Positions 8,990 through 19,262 of a stretch of 64,000 nucleotides of DNA are shown one piece after another. The first letter of the stretch is position 1. Every line of letters starts with the position of its first letter. Source of the stretch: Gillisia lutea (GTDB taxonomy: Bacteria > Bacteroidota > Bacteroidia > Flavobacteriales > Flavobacteriaceae); contig NZ_JAKGTH010000007.1 of NCBI RefSeq assembly GCF_021568705.1, positions 372,001-436,000 on the forward strand. Reading direction: 5' to 3'. The position numbers and the translations under genes are program-made. Below the pieces are notes generated by a model, which saw only the letters and a program-made list of their open reading frames with translations, was not told where the DNA came from and made no database searches.

Positions 8990-9025
8990 AAAAAGGGGAC
9001 TGAATTTATTTCAGCCCCCTTTTTA
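8990..9025. terminator. Bidirectional terminator
   Basis: AAAAGGGGACTGAA pairs with TTCAGCCCCCTTTT, flanked by A and T runs. It separates the convergent aldolase and thioredoxin-fold lipoprotein genes. Confidence 0.9.
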
Positions 9026-9044
9026 ATTATAATATGTCTAAAGT

Positions 9045-10466
9045 TTATTGCTGACTCAGAAATTCTAAGATCTTAGTTTCCAGGTCCGGACTGTCAAGTC
9101 TAACGTCTCCTTTTATGATCTTCCCTGAGGCATCCATGAAGATCAATTTATTCAAATAATTCTTAAGTAATTTTTGATCCACTCTAAGTAGGGTAGCTTT
9201 ATATTCAAACTTCGGGTCGTAAGAATAGTTTTCAATAGCCGTTGTCCAATTTTCGAACTGATTTTTATCAAGGTTAATTCCTATAAAATCAATTTCAGGG
9301 TATTTAAATCTGAGATCATCTATTATCTCGTGCTGCCATTTGTGATGTGCCTGTGATGCTGTTGACCAGCGATAGGAGATCATGGGTTTTCTGGAAATAT
9401 TCCTTAGCAGTACTGTCTCTCCCTTCATATTCAGGTATTTTCGATCGCCTAATGAGTTTCCGGGTAAATATTCTGTTTGAATTCTTGCCAGATCCTGAAT
9501 GCTCTCTTCCAGATTGCCGGTGTATTTAATCTCTTCCAATAAATTTAATATGGCCTGAATGTCTTCTTTATTTTGAGAATAGATTATTCCCTGGGCAGCC
9601 AGTCTATCTAAAAAGGTGTTACGTATATTTTTATTTTGAATTAAAGAATCTATTAAAATGATCCTTCTTTTAATGTTGTTGTAATCATTAAGGTTGTAAC
9701 AACTCTTATCGGTAATATCGTTTTTATCGCAATAGTCTAAAGCTTTGTTTCTAAGGTAGTCGTCTATCAGGTTTAAGTAGACATAATAATCGGCTAATTT
9801 TTGATCATTAAATGAAATATCCTTTCGGTAGGCATGAAAATCTGTAGGAATGTTATCTACATATTCTCTGGAATACTTTCGAATTAAAAATGCGTAACGT
9901 TCTCTAAGATCATAATATTCATAATTAATACTAGAATGTGCTAACTCATAGAAGTCATCGCTAAAATCGTTTTTTTCTTCCAATTGTTTTAACTCTTCTA
10001 ATCTTGAAGCTTTTATGGAATCGGTTTTCGCTGCGAATTTGGAAGGTTCTAACTTGTAGTAGGAAAGTATTAGATCATTATTTTGCTGATTAAGCAAATA
10101 CATATTGGTTAGGAAATTACTTTTCTCGGCACCTTTTCCACTAAAATTTATAGATTCATCAAAAGCTAAGGTATTTACCCAAACCAGAATACTATCCCCG
10201 GGTTCCATATACATAATTTGATTTTCCGGAGCATGCTTAAAAACAAACAGTCCGGCTCCAGGATTCTTAAGTACCCCGTGAAATTGGTTGGAAGAGTTAA
10301 GGAGTAGCGTATCCAGATCAATATCATCTTTGGAAATTATCACATACTTACTGCTGGGGTTTGCAATTTGTCCACTTACGTAAATATCCTCCGAATCATC
10401 TTTCTCCTCATTGCATGCAGTAAGGCCGACTAAAAACAGCGATAGAAGTATAATCTTGTATTTCAT
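9045..10466 (-). CDS. TlpA-like thioredoxin-fold lipoprotein lacking CxxC
   Basis: A 473-residue lipoprotein with lipobox LTAC at about residues 15-18. The acidic stretch CNEEKDDSED follows, which resembles a surface-export signal in this phylum. A beta-rich N-terminal domain and a long charged helical middle region follow. The C-terminal 130 residues have the TlpA/DUF4369-family layout (GETVLLRNI, FIGINLDKNQFENW, FMDASGKIIKGDV). At the position where such proteins have WCxPC this one reads YRWSTASQAHHKW, so no redox pair is present. It may be a scaffold or substrate-binding relative rather than an oxidoreductase. Monocistronic between a terminator and the divergent ABC-F gene. Confidence 0.8.
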   Translation of the reverse strand: MKYKIILLSLFLVGLTACNEEKDDSEDIYVSGQIANPSSKYVIISKDDIDLDTLLLNSSNQFHGVLKNPGAGLFVFKHAPENQIMYMEPGDSILVWVNTLAFDESINFSGKGAEKSNFLTNMYLLNQQNNDLILSYYKLEPSKFAAKTDSIKASRLEELKQLEEKNDFSDDFYELAHSSINYEYYDLRERYAFLIRKYSREYVDNIPTDFHAYRKDISFNDQKLADYYVYLNLIDDYLRNKALDYCDKNDITDKSCYNLNDYNNIKRRIILIDSLIQNKNIRNTFLDRLAAQGIIYSQNKEDIQAILNLLEEIKYTGNLEESIQDLARIQTEYLPGNSLGDRKYLNMKGETVLLRNISRKPMISYRWSTASQAHHKWQHEIIDDLRFKYPEIDFIGINLDKNQFENWTTAIENYSYDPKFEYKATLLRVDQKLLKNYLNKLIFMDASGKIIKGDVRLDSPDLETKILEFLSQQ

Positions 10467-10607
10467 TCAGGGTAATCAAAATAACGTTTTCCTCTCTGGA
10501 ATTCAGAGATTTGAACAAATATATATGTTGGTAATTGTGCTATATGTTAATCGAGCGTTAAAACAAATAATTAAAACGTTAATGTTTCACCAACCGGGCA
10601 ATATTAG

Positions 10608-12278
<1,671 letters not shown>

Positions 12279-12314
12279 TGATATGCAAAGTTAGATTCTA
12301 TAACTATAGTATTC

Positions 12315-12354
12315 AAAAAAAGCCCCCTTATCATTAGGTAAGGGGGCTTTTTTT
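12315..12354. terminator. Bidirectional terminator
   Basis: AAAAAAAGCCCCCTTA, loop, TAAGGGGGCTTTTTTT. It serves the ABC-F gene and the convergent small membrane protein gene; the reverse gene's stop lies at its edge. Confidence 0.92.
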
Positions 12355-12544
12355 ATAATCCTTTGAAATATTTATAAAGGTCGTAAATACCAAAAATAAT
12401 AAAAGCTACGGCTAATAGTATTCCAAACGTGCTGTCTGGAGCTCCTGTTGTTACCATATACAATTTGTAAGAACCGTAGCCTAGAAAGAGTATTCCCAGT
12501 ACTAAATTCCATATATTTATCTTTCGTGGCGTGTTATTCTGCAT
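12353..12544 (-). CDS. Small two-helix membrane protein
   Basis: A 63-residue hypothetical protein. A short polar N-terminus is followed by two hydrophobic segments (about residues 12-30, LVLGILFLGYGSYKLYM, and 38-56, FGILLAVAFIIFGIYDLY). I do not recognise a family. Its start overlaps the end of the upstream DUF2007 gene by 11 bases, so the two are co-transcribed and probably translationally coupled. This suggests a shared role at the inner membrane. Confidence 0.7.
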   Translation of the reverse strand: MQNNTPRKINIWNLVLGILFLGYGSYKLYMVTTGAPDSTFGILLAVAFIIFGIYDLYKYFKGL

Positions 12545-12779
12545 CGCTATAATCTTCAGGAAATGTAACTCTAGCTAACTGAATTGCCTCTTCTACATGT
12601 GGCTTTTCCACAAATAATTGAACCTGTCCCGGCAAACCACCACCAAATCCGGCTCTAAGTCCGGAGTCAAAATCATTTCTAACTCTGGAGGAAAATCCTG
12701 CTTTCTTGAATAGTTCCAATAAGTATTGCACATTGGTCTCCGGCCCCGTGTAAACCCGTTCATAACTTTCTTTTGTCAT
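12534..12779 (-). CDS. DUF2007-type putative signal-transducing protein
   Basis: An 81-residue protein from the ATG at 12779 (MTKESYERVYTG); the upstream in-frame start adds six atypical residues. The pattern of a short beta strand, a helix (VQYLLELFKKAGF) and a C-terminal QVQLFVEKPHVEEAIQL fits the DUF2007 ferredoxin-like domain, where the protein ends shortly after the helix beginning EEAI. The biochemical function of the family is unknown. It overlaps the small membrane protein downstream by 11 bases. Confidence 0.75.
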   Translation of the reverse strand: MTKESYERVYTGPETNVQYLLELFKKAGFSSRVRNDFDSGLRAGFGGGLPGQVQLFVEKPHVEEAIQLARVTFPEDYSDAE

Positions 12780-12854
12780 TGGTAGCTGTTTTAACACTAT
12801 TAAGGTACATAGAAGTTAGAAATAGTTTGAGTATTTTTTAAAGAGTTTAACTTT

Positions 12855-13580
12855 CTAAGCATTATAATATGTGCTTTGCCAGCTATCGGCACTAAAATTC
12901 TTTCCTTTTTTAAAACCGTAGAAAATTGACATTCCTGCTACCCATTTGAACATGAAGAAGAGAATCATGAAAAACTCTGAGGTGGTTTGTTTGTAACTAA
13001 ATAAGCCTTCCGGTACAAGGCTGGTAAGAAGCAGACTTATCATCAACAAAAAGAAAATAAAATTTTCCAGTTGTCTAAAAGGCCACATCAGTAGTTTTCT
13101 AAATGGATGTAAGTCTCGTCCCCAGGAATGTATCAGATAGTGATAATTATTTCCCATAGGCGCGAAGAGAAGAGGATCGTCTGCATTTTTCAATTTAAAG
13201 GCTTTCGCTGGGGCCATTATCTTAAATCTTTTAATTTCCAGATCATGCTCTTTTTCTAGCGCCTTGATTTTGGAGATTGCTTCATAGGGTAGTGCTGCTT
13301 TATAATAATTACTGTCCAAAAATCTCAACCTGTATTCTATGCACATCTTTTCAATATCTGAAAGATGAAAGATCTTCCCGGTTTCTAATAAATCTACATT
13401 AAAATTATTCTGAAAATCTTGTTGGCCATTAGCCAATGTAGCCGCTATTATTTCATCTTTTATAAAATCTTCTGCAAGGATTTCCTGAACAGCATTCAAA
13501 ATAGCTTCTTCAGAAGTGCGCTTATTTCGGGCTCTTACTATTTTCTTGGGGATATGGGTTCGTGCTAGCTTCATCTTCAT
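12855..13580 (-). CDS. Uncharacterised protein with two C-terminal membrane helices
   Basis: A 241-residue protein from the ATG at 13580 (MKMKLARTHIP); an ATG two codons later is equally possible. The N-terminal part is basic, then helical and charged. A central segment (YRLRFLDSNYYKAALPYEAISKI quoted in part) is followed by two hydrophobic segments at about residues 175-200 and 205-225. I cannot assign a family. The layout, a cytoplasmic domain with a C-terminal hairpin in the membrane, is the main thing visible. It is monocistronic, with a 76-base gap to the next reverse gene. Confidence 0.65.
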   Translation of the reverse strand: MKMKLARTHIPKKIVRARNKRTSEEAILNAVQEILAEDFIKDEIIAATLANGQQDFQNNFNVDLLETGKIFHLSDIEKMCIEYRLRFLDSNYYKAALPYEAISKIKALEKEHDLEIKRFKIMAPAKAFKLKNADDPLLFAPMGNNYHYLIHSWGRDLHPFRKLLMWPFRQLENFIFFLLMISLLLTSLVPEGLFSYKQTTSEFFMILFFMFKWVAGMSIFYGFKKGKNFSADSWQSTYYNA

Positions 13581-13714
13581 GGTCTTATCTTTTACTAATT
13601 TAATTAATTGATAGTGAACTAACAACCAGCATTTTTGTTAAAATTTCTCTATTATATAGACATTTTTCATCGCATTATTATCTGTTAAATAACTCCCAAA
13701 TCACCTAATTTTTA

Positions 13715-13726
13715 AAACCGCGGTTT
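13715..13726. promoter_or_regulatory. Palindrome upstream of the fasciclin gene (possible operator)
   Basis: AAACCGCGGTTT is a perfect 12-base palindrome in AT-rich DNA, 42 bases before the ATG. It could be a repressor or activator site, but the sequence does not show which protein would bind it. Confidence 0.35.
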
Positions 13727-13768
13727 CTTTTAAGCCGTTTATTAAGCAGAACTAAATATTAAACTATT

Positions 13769-14344
13769 ATGAAAAATTTGAAATTTTTATCACTTACTGT
13801 AATTTTTGCAGCATTTACAATGGGTGGAAATGTACAAGCTCAAACAATGTCTAAAGAAGCTACTACAATGGTTGGTGGAGCTGCTATGTACCCAAGCAAG
13901 AATATCGTTGAAAATGCGGTGAACTCTAAAGATCACACTACTTTGGTTGCCGCGGTTAAAGCAGCCGATCTTGTAGAGGTTTTGCAAAGTGAAGGACCTT
14001 TTACAGTATTTGCACCGGTAAATGCAGCTTTTAACGAGTTACCTGCAGGAACTATTGAAAATTTATTGAAGCCTGAAAATAAGGAAACCTTGCAAGCCGT
14101 GCTAACCTATCATGTTGTTGCTGGTAACTTTAAAGCTGCAGATATTATGGCAGCTATTAAAAATGCGAAGGGAACTGCTACTTTTAAAACTGTTCAAGGT
14201 GTTGAGTTAAAAGCAATGATGGATGGTAAAAAATTGAAATTAATGGATGCAGCAGGAAATGTTGCAACGGTTACTATTGGTGATGTAAACCAGTCGAACG
14301 GGGTGATACATGTTATAGATACTGTGTTACTACCTACTAAATAA
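13769..14344 (+). CDS. Secreted fasciclin (FAS1) domain protein
   Basis: A 191-residue exported protein with a signal peptide ending near VQAQ (residues 21-24) and one FAS1 domain at about residues 50-190. FAS1 landmarks are TTLVAAVKAADLVEVL, GPFTVFAPVNAAFNELP, LTYHVVAGNF and the C-terminal NGVIHVIDTVLLP. Such single-domain proteins are thought to act in adhesion or at the envelope. A 12-base perfect palindrome lies about 43 bases upstream of the ATG. A strong terminator follows the gene. Confidence 0.93.
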   Translation: MKNLKFLSLTVIFAAFTMGGNVQAQTMSKEATTMVGGAAMYPSKNIVENAVNSKDHTTLVAAVKAADLVEVLQSEGPFTVFAPVNAAFNELPAGTIENLLKPENKETLQAVLTYHVVAGNFKAADIMAAIKNAKGTATFKTVQGVELKAMMDGKKLKLMDAAGNVATVTIGDVNQSNGVIHVIDTVLLPTK

Positions 14345-14370
14345 TTCTTTTTTTGCCCCCTTTAAATTAG

Positions 14371-14410
14371 AAAAGGTCATTTTCAATTAGTTGAAAATGA
14401 CCTTTTTATT
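14371..14410. terminator. Bidirectional terminator
   Basis: AAAAGGTCATTTTCAA, a four-base loop, then TTGAAAATGACCTTTTT. It sits between the convergent fasciclin and pheT genes. Confidence 0.92.
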
Positions 14411-14428
14411 TTTATAAATTGAAATCTC

Positions 14429-16855
14429 TTATCTCAATTCTGCATTCAACTCCTTTTCAAAGCGGTGTTGTAGCTTGCTCATTATTTTATCGATTTGCTT
14501 GTCGGTCAAGGTGTTATTTTCATCTTGGAATTTAAAACTCACCGCATAACTCTTTTTACCTTCTGGTAGATTTTTACCTTCATACACATCGAATAAATTC
14601 ACAGCTTTTAGCAGTTTCTTATCTGTTTGAAGCGCTATATCTTGTACTTGTTGATAGTTAATTGAAGCATCTAAAAGCAAAGCGAAATCTCTACGTACGG
14701 CCGGAAATTTTGGAATTGGAGTAAACTTCGTCTTTTGAAGTTTGGCGGTTTCAATAACCAGATCCCAATTGAAATCGGCATACAAAACTTCTTGTTGAAT
14801 GCTAAAATGTTTCAATACAGATTTCTTCACGACTCCAAATTCTACAAGCTTAGATTTCCCAGAGCTTATTGATATACCTTCAGAAAATACATCCGATTTT
14901 ATATCTCCCGATTTCAGATTGTTAATTCCAAGTCGTTCAAAAATACGTTCTATTATTCCCTTAATATAAAAGAAATTCCCCGTGTGTTGTGCACTGTTCC
15001 ATGCTTCCGCACTTCTATTTCCGGTAACGAACAAGCTTAGGTGCTTGTCTTCTACACGGCCACTGGAATAATTATGATAGGTCTTTCCGAATTCAAATAA
15101 TTTAAGATCTGCCTGCTTTCTATTGATGTTATAACTTACTGCTTCCAATCCGGAGAACAATAAGGATTGTCTCATCACTGAAAGATCCTGACTTAACGGG
15201 TTAAGCATTTCAACATTATAGTCCTCATTTAACTGCTCACTTAGTTTAGTGTAAACCGGAGTAGTTAATGAATTTGCCATGGTCTCAAAGAAACCCTGAC
15301 CTACCAGCTGATTGGCAATATGATTTTGCAGTTTATAATCTTCAAATCTTGAAGAATTAGAAACAGAAGCATTTATTTTAGTGCCAAATTCAATATTATT
15401 GTATCCGTACACACGTAAGATCTCTTCAATTACATCAGCTTCCCTCTGCACATCAACTCTGTAAGAAGGAATGGTCAGTCCCATTCCGCTTTCAGTGACA
15501 TTGTTTACACGTATCTCTAAAGAGGCAAGTATAGATTTTATAGTTTCTTCTTCAAGGTTTTGCCCAATAAGTTTGTTTACCTTCTCGAAGGTTAAGAACA
15601 CTTGGAAATCCTCAATTTTTTTGAAATAAAGGTCATCTATATCACTGGTTATTTCTCCTCCTGCAATTTCCTTGATAAGTAAAGCCGCTCTTTTTAAAGC
15701 ATACTCAGTAATGGATGGGTCGATCCCTCTTTCAAATCTAAAAGAAGCATCGGTATTTAAAGCGTGTCTTTTTGCTGTCTTTCTAATGCTTACAGGATTG
15801 AAGTAAGCACTCTCTATAAATAATTTGGTAGTTCCTTGAGATACTCCGCTAGTAATTCCGCCAAAAACCCCTGCAATACATAAAGGTTTTTCGGTATCAC
15901 ATATCATTAAATCTTCTTCGTGCAATTCGCGTTCTACCTCATCTAAAGTGGTGAATTTCGTTCCTGCCGGAAGGGTCTTTACATGAATTTCATTTCCGTT
16001 TATTTTATCGGCATCAAAAGCGTGTAATGGTTGTCCTAATTCATGCATCACATAGTTTGTGATATCTACAATATTGTTTTTAGGATTAATTCCAATAGCC
16101 TTCAATCTGTTTTGAAGCCATTTTGGAGATTCTTCCACTTTAATTCCATTCATGGTCACTCCACAATATCTAGGTGCAAGGTTGGAATCTTCTACATGAA
16201 TTGGAATTCTATTGCTTCTGCTGTCTACATGAAAACTGCTTACCGAAGGAGTAATAAGTTCTAAACTTAGGTCTTCTTGTTGGTATCCTGCTTTTAGGTC
16301 TCTAGCAACTCCCCAGTGGCTCATAGCATCGGCCCGATTAGGAGTAAGGCCTATTTCAAATACCTGGTCGTCTTCAATATTGAAGATCTCGGCTGCCGGA
16401 GTTCCGGGAGCAAGATCATCTTTTAATACCATAATACCATCGTGGCTGCTTCCAAGTCCCAATTCGCTTTCCGAACATACCATCCCATGGCTGGCTTCCC
16501 CGCGTATCTTTCCTTTTTTGATCTCCCAAGATTCTCCTTTTTCATCATAAAGGGTAGTACCTATTGTAGCTACAGGCACTTTCTGACCTTCAGCAATATT
16601 AGGTGCTCCACAAACAATTTGCAAAACCTTTCCGTTTCCAACATCAATCTTACAAAGTTTAAGTCTATCAGCATTAGGATGTTGAACACAGCTAAGTACG
16701 TGCCCGGTTACTATTCCTTTTAAGCCACCCTTTACACTTTGAAAATTATGAATTCCTTCTACTTCCAATCCAAGATCGGTAAGGAGTACTCCTGTTTCTT
16801 CAGGATTATTAGGGAGTTTTATAAATTGCTTAAGCCAGTTATATGAAATTTTCAT
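14429..16855 (-). CDS. pheT: Phenylalanine--tRNA ligase, beta subunit
   Basis: The beta subunit of the alpha2-beta2 phenylalanyl-tRNA synthetase. At 808 residues it is full length. It has the N-terminal MKISYNWLKQFI, a tRNA-binding OB domain at about residues 40-155 (GHVLSCVQHPNADRL, VCGAPNI), the B3/B4 editing domain (GLTPNRADAMSHWGVARD; GGITSGVS), B5 (YRVDVQREADVIEEILRVYGYN), and a C-terminal FDX-ACB anticodon domain (FPAVRRDFALLLD). pheS is not adjacent. A TATCTTTG promoter box lies just upstream. Confidence 0.98.
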   Translation of the reverse strand: MKISYNWLKQFIKLPNNPEETGVLLTDLGLEVEGIHNFQSVKGGLKGIVTGHVLSCVQHPNADRLKLCKIDVGNGKVLQIVCGAPNIAEGQKVPVATIGTTLYDEKGESWEIKKGKIRGEASHGMVCSESELGLGSSHDGIMVLKDDLAPGTPAAEIFNIEDDQVFEIGLTPNRADAMSHWGVARDLKAGYQQEDLSLELITPSVSSFHVDSRSNRIPIHVEDSNLAPRYCGVTMNGIKVEESPKWLQNRLKAIGINPKNNIVDITNYVMHELGQPLHAFDADKINGNEIHVKTLPAGTKFTTLDEVERELHEEDLMICDTEKPLCIAGVFGGITSGVSQGTTKLFIESAYFNPVSIRKTAKRHALNTDASFRFERGIDPSITEYALKRAALLIKEIAGGEITSDIDDLYFKKIEDFQVFLTFEKVNKLIGQNLEEETIKSILASLEIRVNNVTESGMGLTIPSYRVDVQREADVIEEILRVYGYNNIEFGTKINASVSNSSRFEDYKLQNHIANQLVGQGFFETMANSLTTPVYTKLSEQLNEDYNVEMLNPLSQDLSVMRQSLLFSGLEAVSYNINRKQADLKLFEFGKTYHNYSSGRVEDKHLSLFVTGNRSAEAWNSAQHTGNFFYIKGIIERIFERLGINNLKSGDIKSDVFSEGISISSGKSKLVEFGVVKKSVLKHFSIQQEVLYADFNWDLVIETAKLQKTKFTPIPKFPAVRRDFALLLDASINYQQVQDIALQTDKKLLKAVNLFDVYEGKNLPEGKKSYAVSFKFQDENNTLTDKQIDKIMSKLQHRFEKELNAELR

Positions 16856-16875
16856 CGAATCGTTTTTACAAGCTG

Positions 16876-16883
16876 CAAAGATA
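16876..16883 (-). promoter_or_regulatory. -7 promoter box of pheT
   Basis: TATCTTTG on the reverse strand, an exact TAnnTTTG match, predicts a leader of about 16 bases before the pheT ATG at 16855. Confidence 0.6.
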
Positions 16884-16989
16884 GCATTACGGATGGTTTT
16901 GACATAATTTGAAATTCGTTTTTCGGTATTTTGTATAAATGCTGAAAAACATCGAAATCAGTGGACGAAGAATTGATTGTGATGAAAAA

Positions 16990-19095
16990 TTAACTGATGT
17001 AATTCCAAATATTTTTATGCTTGGCAAGTTGTTGATAGGTATACCTGATCATCTTATTCTTCTCCATTTTCAGCTCGGGATCTTCACTAAGTACTCTTTT
17101 AGCAAAATCCCGCGCTACCTTCAGGATCTGATTATCCTTTACAATATCGGCTATCTTTAGATTCAATATCCCACTTTGTTGAGTTCCCATAAGATCTCCG
17201 GGCCCGCGAAGTTTTAAGTCTACCTCCGCGATCTCAAAGCCATCATTGGTAGCGGTCATGGTTTGTAACCTAGTCTTACCTTCTTCCGATAGTTTATGCG
17301 AGGTCATTAAAATACAATAACTCTGTTCTGCTCCTCGGCCAACTCTTCCTCTTAGCTGGTGAAGTTGAGATAGACCGAATCGTTCGGCACTTTCAATAAT
17401 CATTACACTGGCATTGGGAACATTTACCCCTACTTCAATTACCGTAGTCGCAACCATTATCTGTGTTTCTCCCTTTACAAAGCGCTCCATTTCATAATCT
17501 TTATCGGCTGGTTTCATCTGCCCGTGAACGATAGATATCTGGTAATCTGGCATTGGGAATTCGCGCGCAATACTTTCGTAACCATCCATCAGATCTTTAT
17601 AATCCATTTTTTCAGATTCCTGTATTAGCGGATACACGATATATATCTGTCTTCCTTTTTGAATTTCATCTTTTATGAAACGAAATACTTTTAGCCGATT
17701 GCTGTCATACCGATGTACGGTTTTTATAGGTTGTCTCCCCGGTGGAAGTTCATCTATCACTGAAACATCGAGATCTCCATACAAACTCATAGCCAGAGTT
17801 CGAGGAATGGGAGTGGCGGTCATTACCAGAATATGCGGGGGGAGATGATTCTTATGCCATAATTTAGCGCGCTGTGCTACTCCAAACCTGTGTTGCTCGT
17901 CTATAATGGCCAGACCAAGATTCTGGAATTTCACCTTATCTTCCAGAAGGGCGTGGGTTCCAATAAGGATATTCAGTGTTCCATCTTCCAGCTGTTCGTG
18001 TATCACGCGACGGCGAGCAGTTTTCACTGAACCGGTAAGAAGTGCAATATTGATGTCGAGACCTTCGCAAAGTTCTTTTAGACCCTGAAAATGCTGTGTA
18101 GCCAGAATTTCTGTAGGTGCCATAAGGCAAGCCTGAAAATCATTGTCTAAAGCAATAAGCATACACATTAAGGCAACGATGGTTTTTCCAGAACCTACAT
18201 CTCCTTGTAGAAGTCTGTTAAGTTGCGCTCCGCTGCCCAGGTCGCTGCGTATTTCTTTAATTACTCTTTTTTGTGCTCCTGTAAGTTCAAAAGGGAGGTG
18301 GTTCTTATAAAAATCATCAAAATAGTGTCCTATCTTGTCAAAAACAAAACCTTTTATTTTCTGCTTCTGCATCATATTTTTGATGAGAAGCTGCATCTGG
18401 ATATAAAATAATTCCTCAAATTTCAGTCGGAATTGCGCTTTTGCTAACAGTTCCTGACTTTTAGGAAAATGCACATTGAACAAAGCATCGGCTCTGGAAA
18501 TTAGGGAAAGATTCCCTTTAATATCTTCACTTAACGTATCAAAAAATCTACCTCTGGTTTCAATAAAGAGCTGCTGCATCAACTTATTTACAACTCTATT
18601 GGTAATACCTTTATTTGTCAGTTTTTCAGAAGAAGGATAAATAGGCTGCATCGCCGTTCGTAAGCTTTTTTCATGCTCTTCCAGAAGCTCCATGTCTGGA
18701 TGTGCCATGCTAAAGATGCCTCCGTAGTTATTGGTCTTTCCAAAAATCACATAAGGTGTATTGACCTTTAAGTTCTCCCTAATCCACTTATGGCCTCTAA
18801 ACCAAACCAGCTCCATACGGCCGGTATCATCAATAAAGTCGGCTACCAGTCGCTTTCCTCTTTTTTGTTCTACCGTCTTAAAGCCAACTATTTTACCTAT
18901 AATTTGCACTTCGGCATTGCTGGGTAAAAGTTCTTTAACTTTATAAAAACGAGTTTTATCAAGATATCGATTAGGAAAGAAATTGATGAGATCCTGGTAG
19001 GTGTGAATGCCCATTTCCTTCCGAAGAAGTTCTGCTCTATTCGGGCCAACACCTTTTAAATAATCGATGGGAGTTTGCAGAAGATTTGCATTCAT
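16990..19095 (-). CDS. recG: ATP-dependent DNA helicase RecG
   Basis: A branch-migration helicase that processes stalled forks and Holliday junctions. It has 701 residues, the usual length. The N-terminal wedge/OB domain covers about residues 1-250 (PIDYLKGVGPNRAELLRKE; DKTRFYKVKEL). Then come the helicase motifs: Walker A LQGDVGSGKTIVAL, DEQH (AIIDEQHRFG), TATPIPRTLA, and motif VI QLRGRVGRG. Downstream of it, 16856-16989 holds only the pheT promoter; the short forward open frame there is a shadow. Confidence 0.98.
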   Translation of the reverse strand: MNANLLQTPIDYLKGVGPNRAELLRKEMGIHTYQDLINFFPNRYLDKTRFYKVKELLPSNAEVQIIGKIVGFKTVEQKRGKRLVADFIDDTGRMELVWFRGHKWIRENLKVNTPYVIFGKTNNYGGIFSMAHPDMELLEEHEKSLRTAMQPIYPSSEKLTNKGITNRVVNKLMQQLFIETRGRFFDTLSEDIKGNLSLISRADALFNVHFPKSQELLAKAQFRLKFEELFYIQMQLLIKNMMQKQKIKGFVFDKIGHYFDDFYKNHLPFELTGAQKRVIKEIRSDLGSGAQLNRLLQGDVGSGKTIVALMCMLIALDNDFQACLMAPTEILATQHFQGLKELCEGLDINIALLTGSVKTARRRVIHEQLEDGTLNILIGTHALLEDKVKFQNLGLAIIDEQHRFGVAQRAKLWHKNHLPPHILVMTATPIPRTLAMSLYGDLDVSVIDELPPGRQPIKTVHRYDSNRLKVFRFIKDEIQKGRQIYIVYPLIQESEKMDYKDLMDGYESIAREFPMPDYQISIVHGQMKPADKDYEMERFVKGETQIMVATTVIEVGVNVPNASVMIIESAERFGLSQLHQLRGRVGRGAEQSYCILMTSHKLSEEGKTRLQTMTATNDGFEIAEVDLKLRGPGDLMGTQQSGILNLKIADIVKDNQILKVARDFAKRVLSEDPELKMEKNKMIRYTYQQLAKHKNIWNYIS

Positions 19096-19262
19096 AAAAC
19101 GAAGATATTAAATCCCAATTTAAACTTTACTTTTAGGGATATTATTTCTTTTAAAGAATGAAAACAATTTCTGAAAAAGTGCGAGTAGTACCTTATAAGT
19201 CTAATATTTCTATGTAGTAAAGCGGGTATTTCGTAATTTGCTAGCATTAACAACTCATCTTT

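Noticed and set aside
16939-17160. 73-codon forward frame across the pheT-recG gap
   Set aside because: Mostly overlaps the end of recG on the other strand, has no family signature and no promoter; a shadow.
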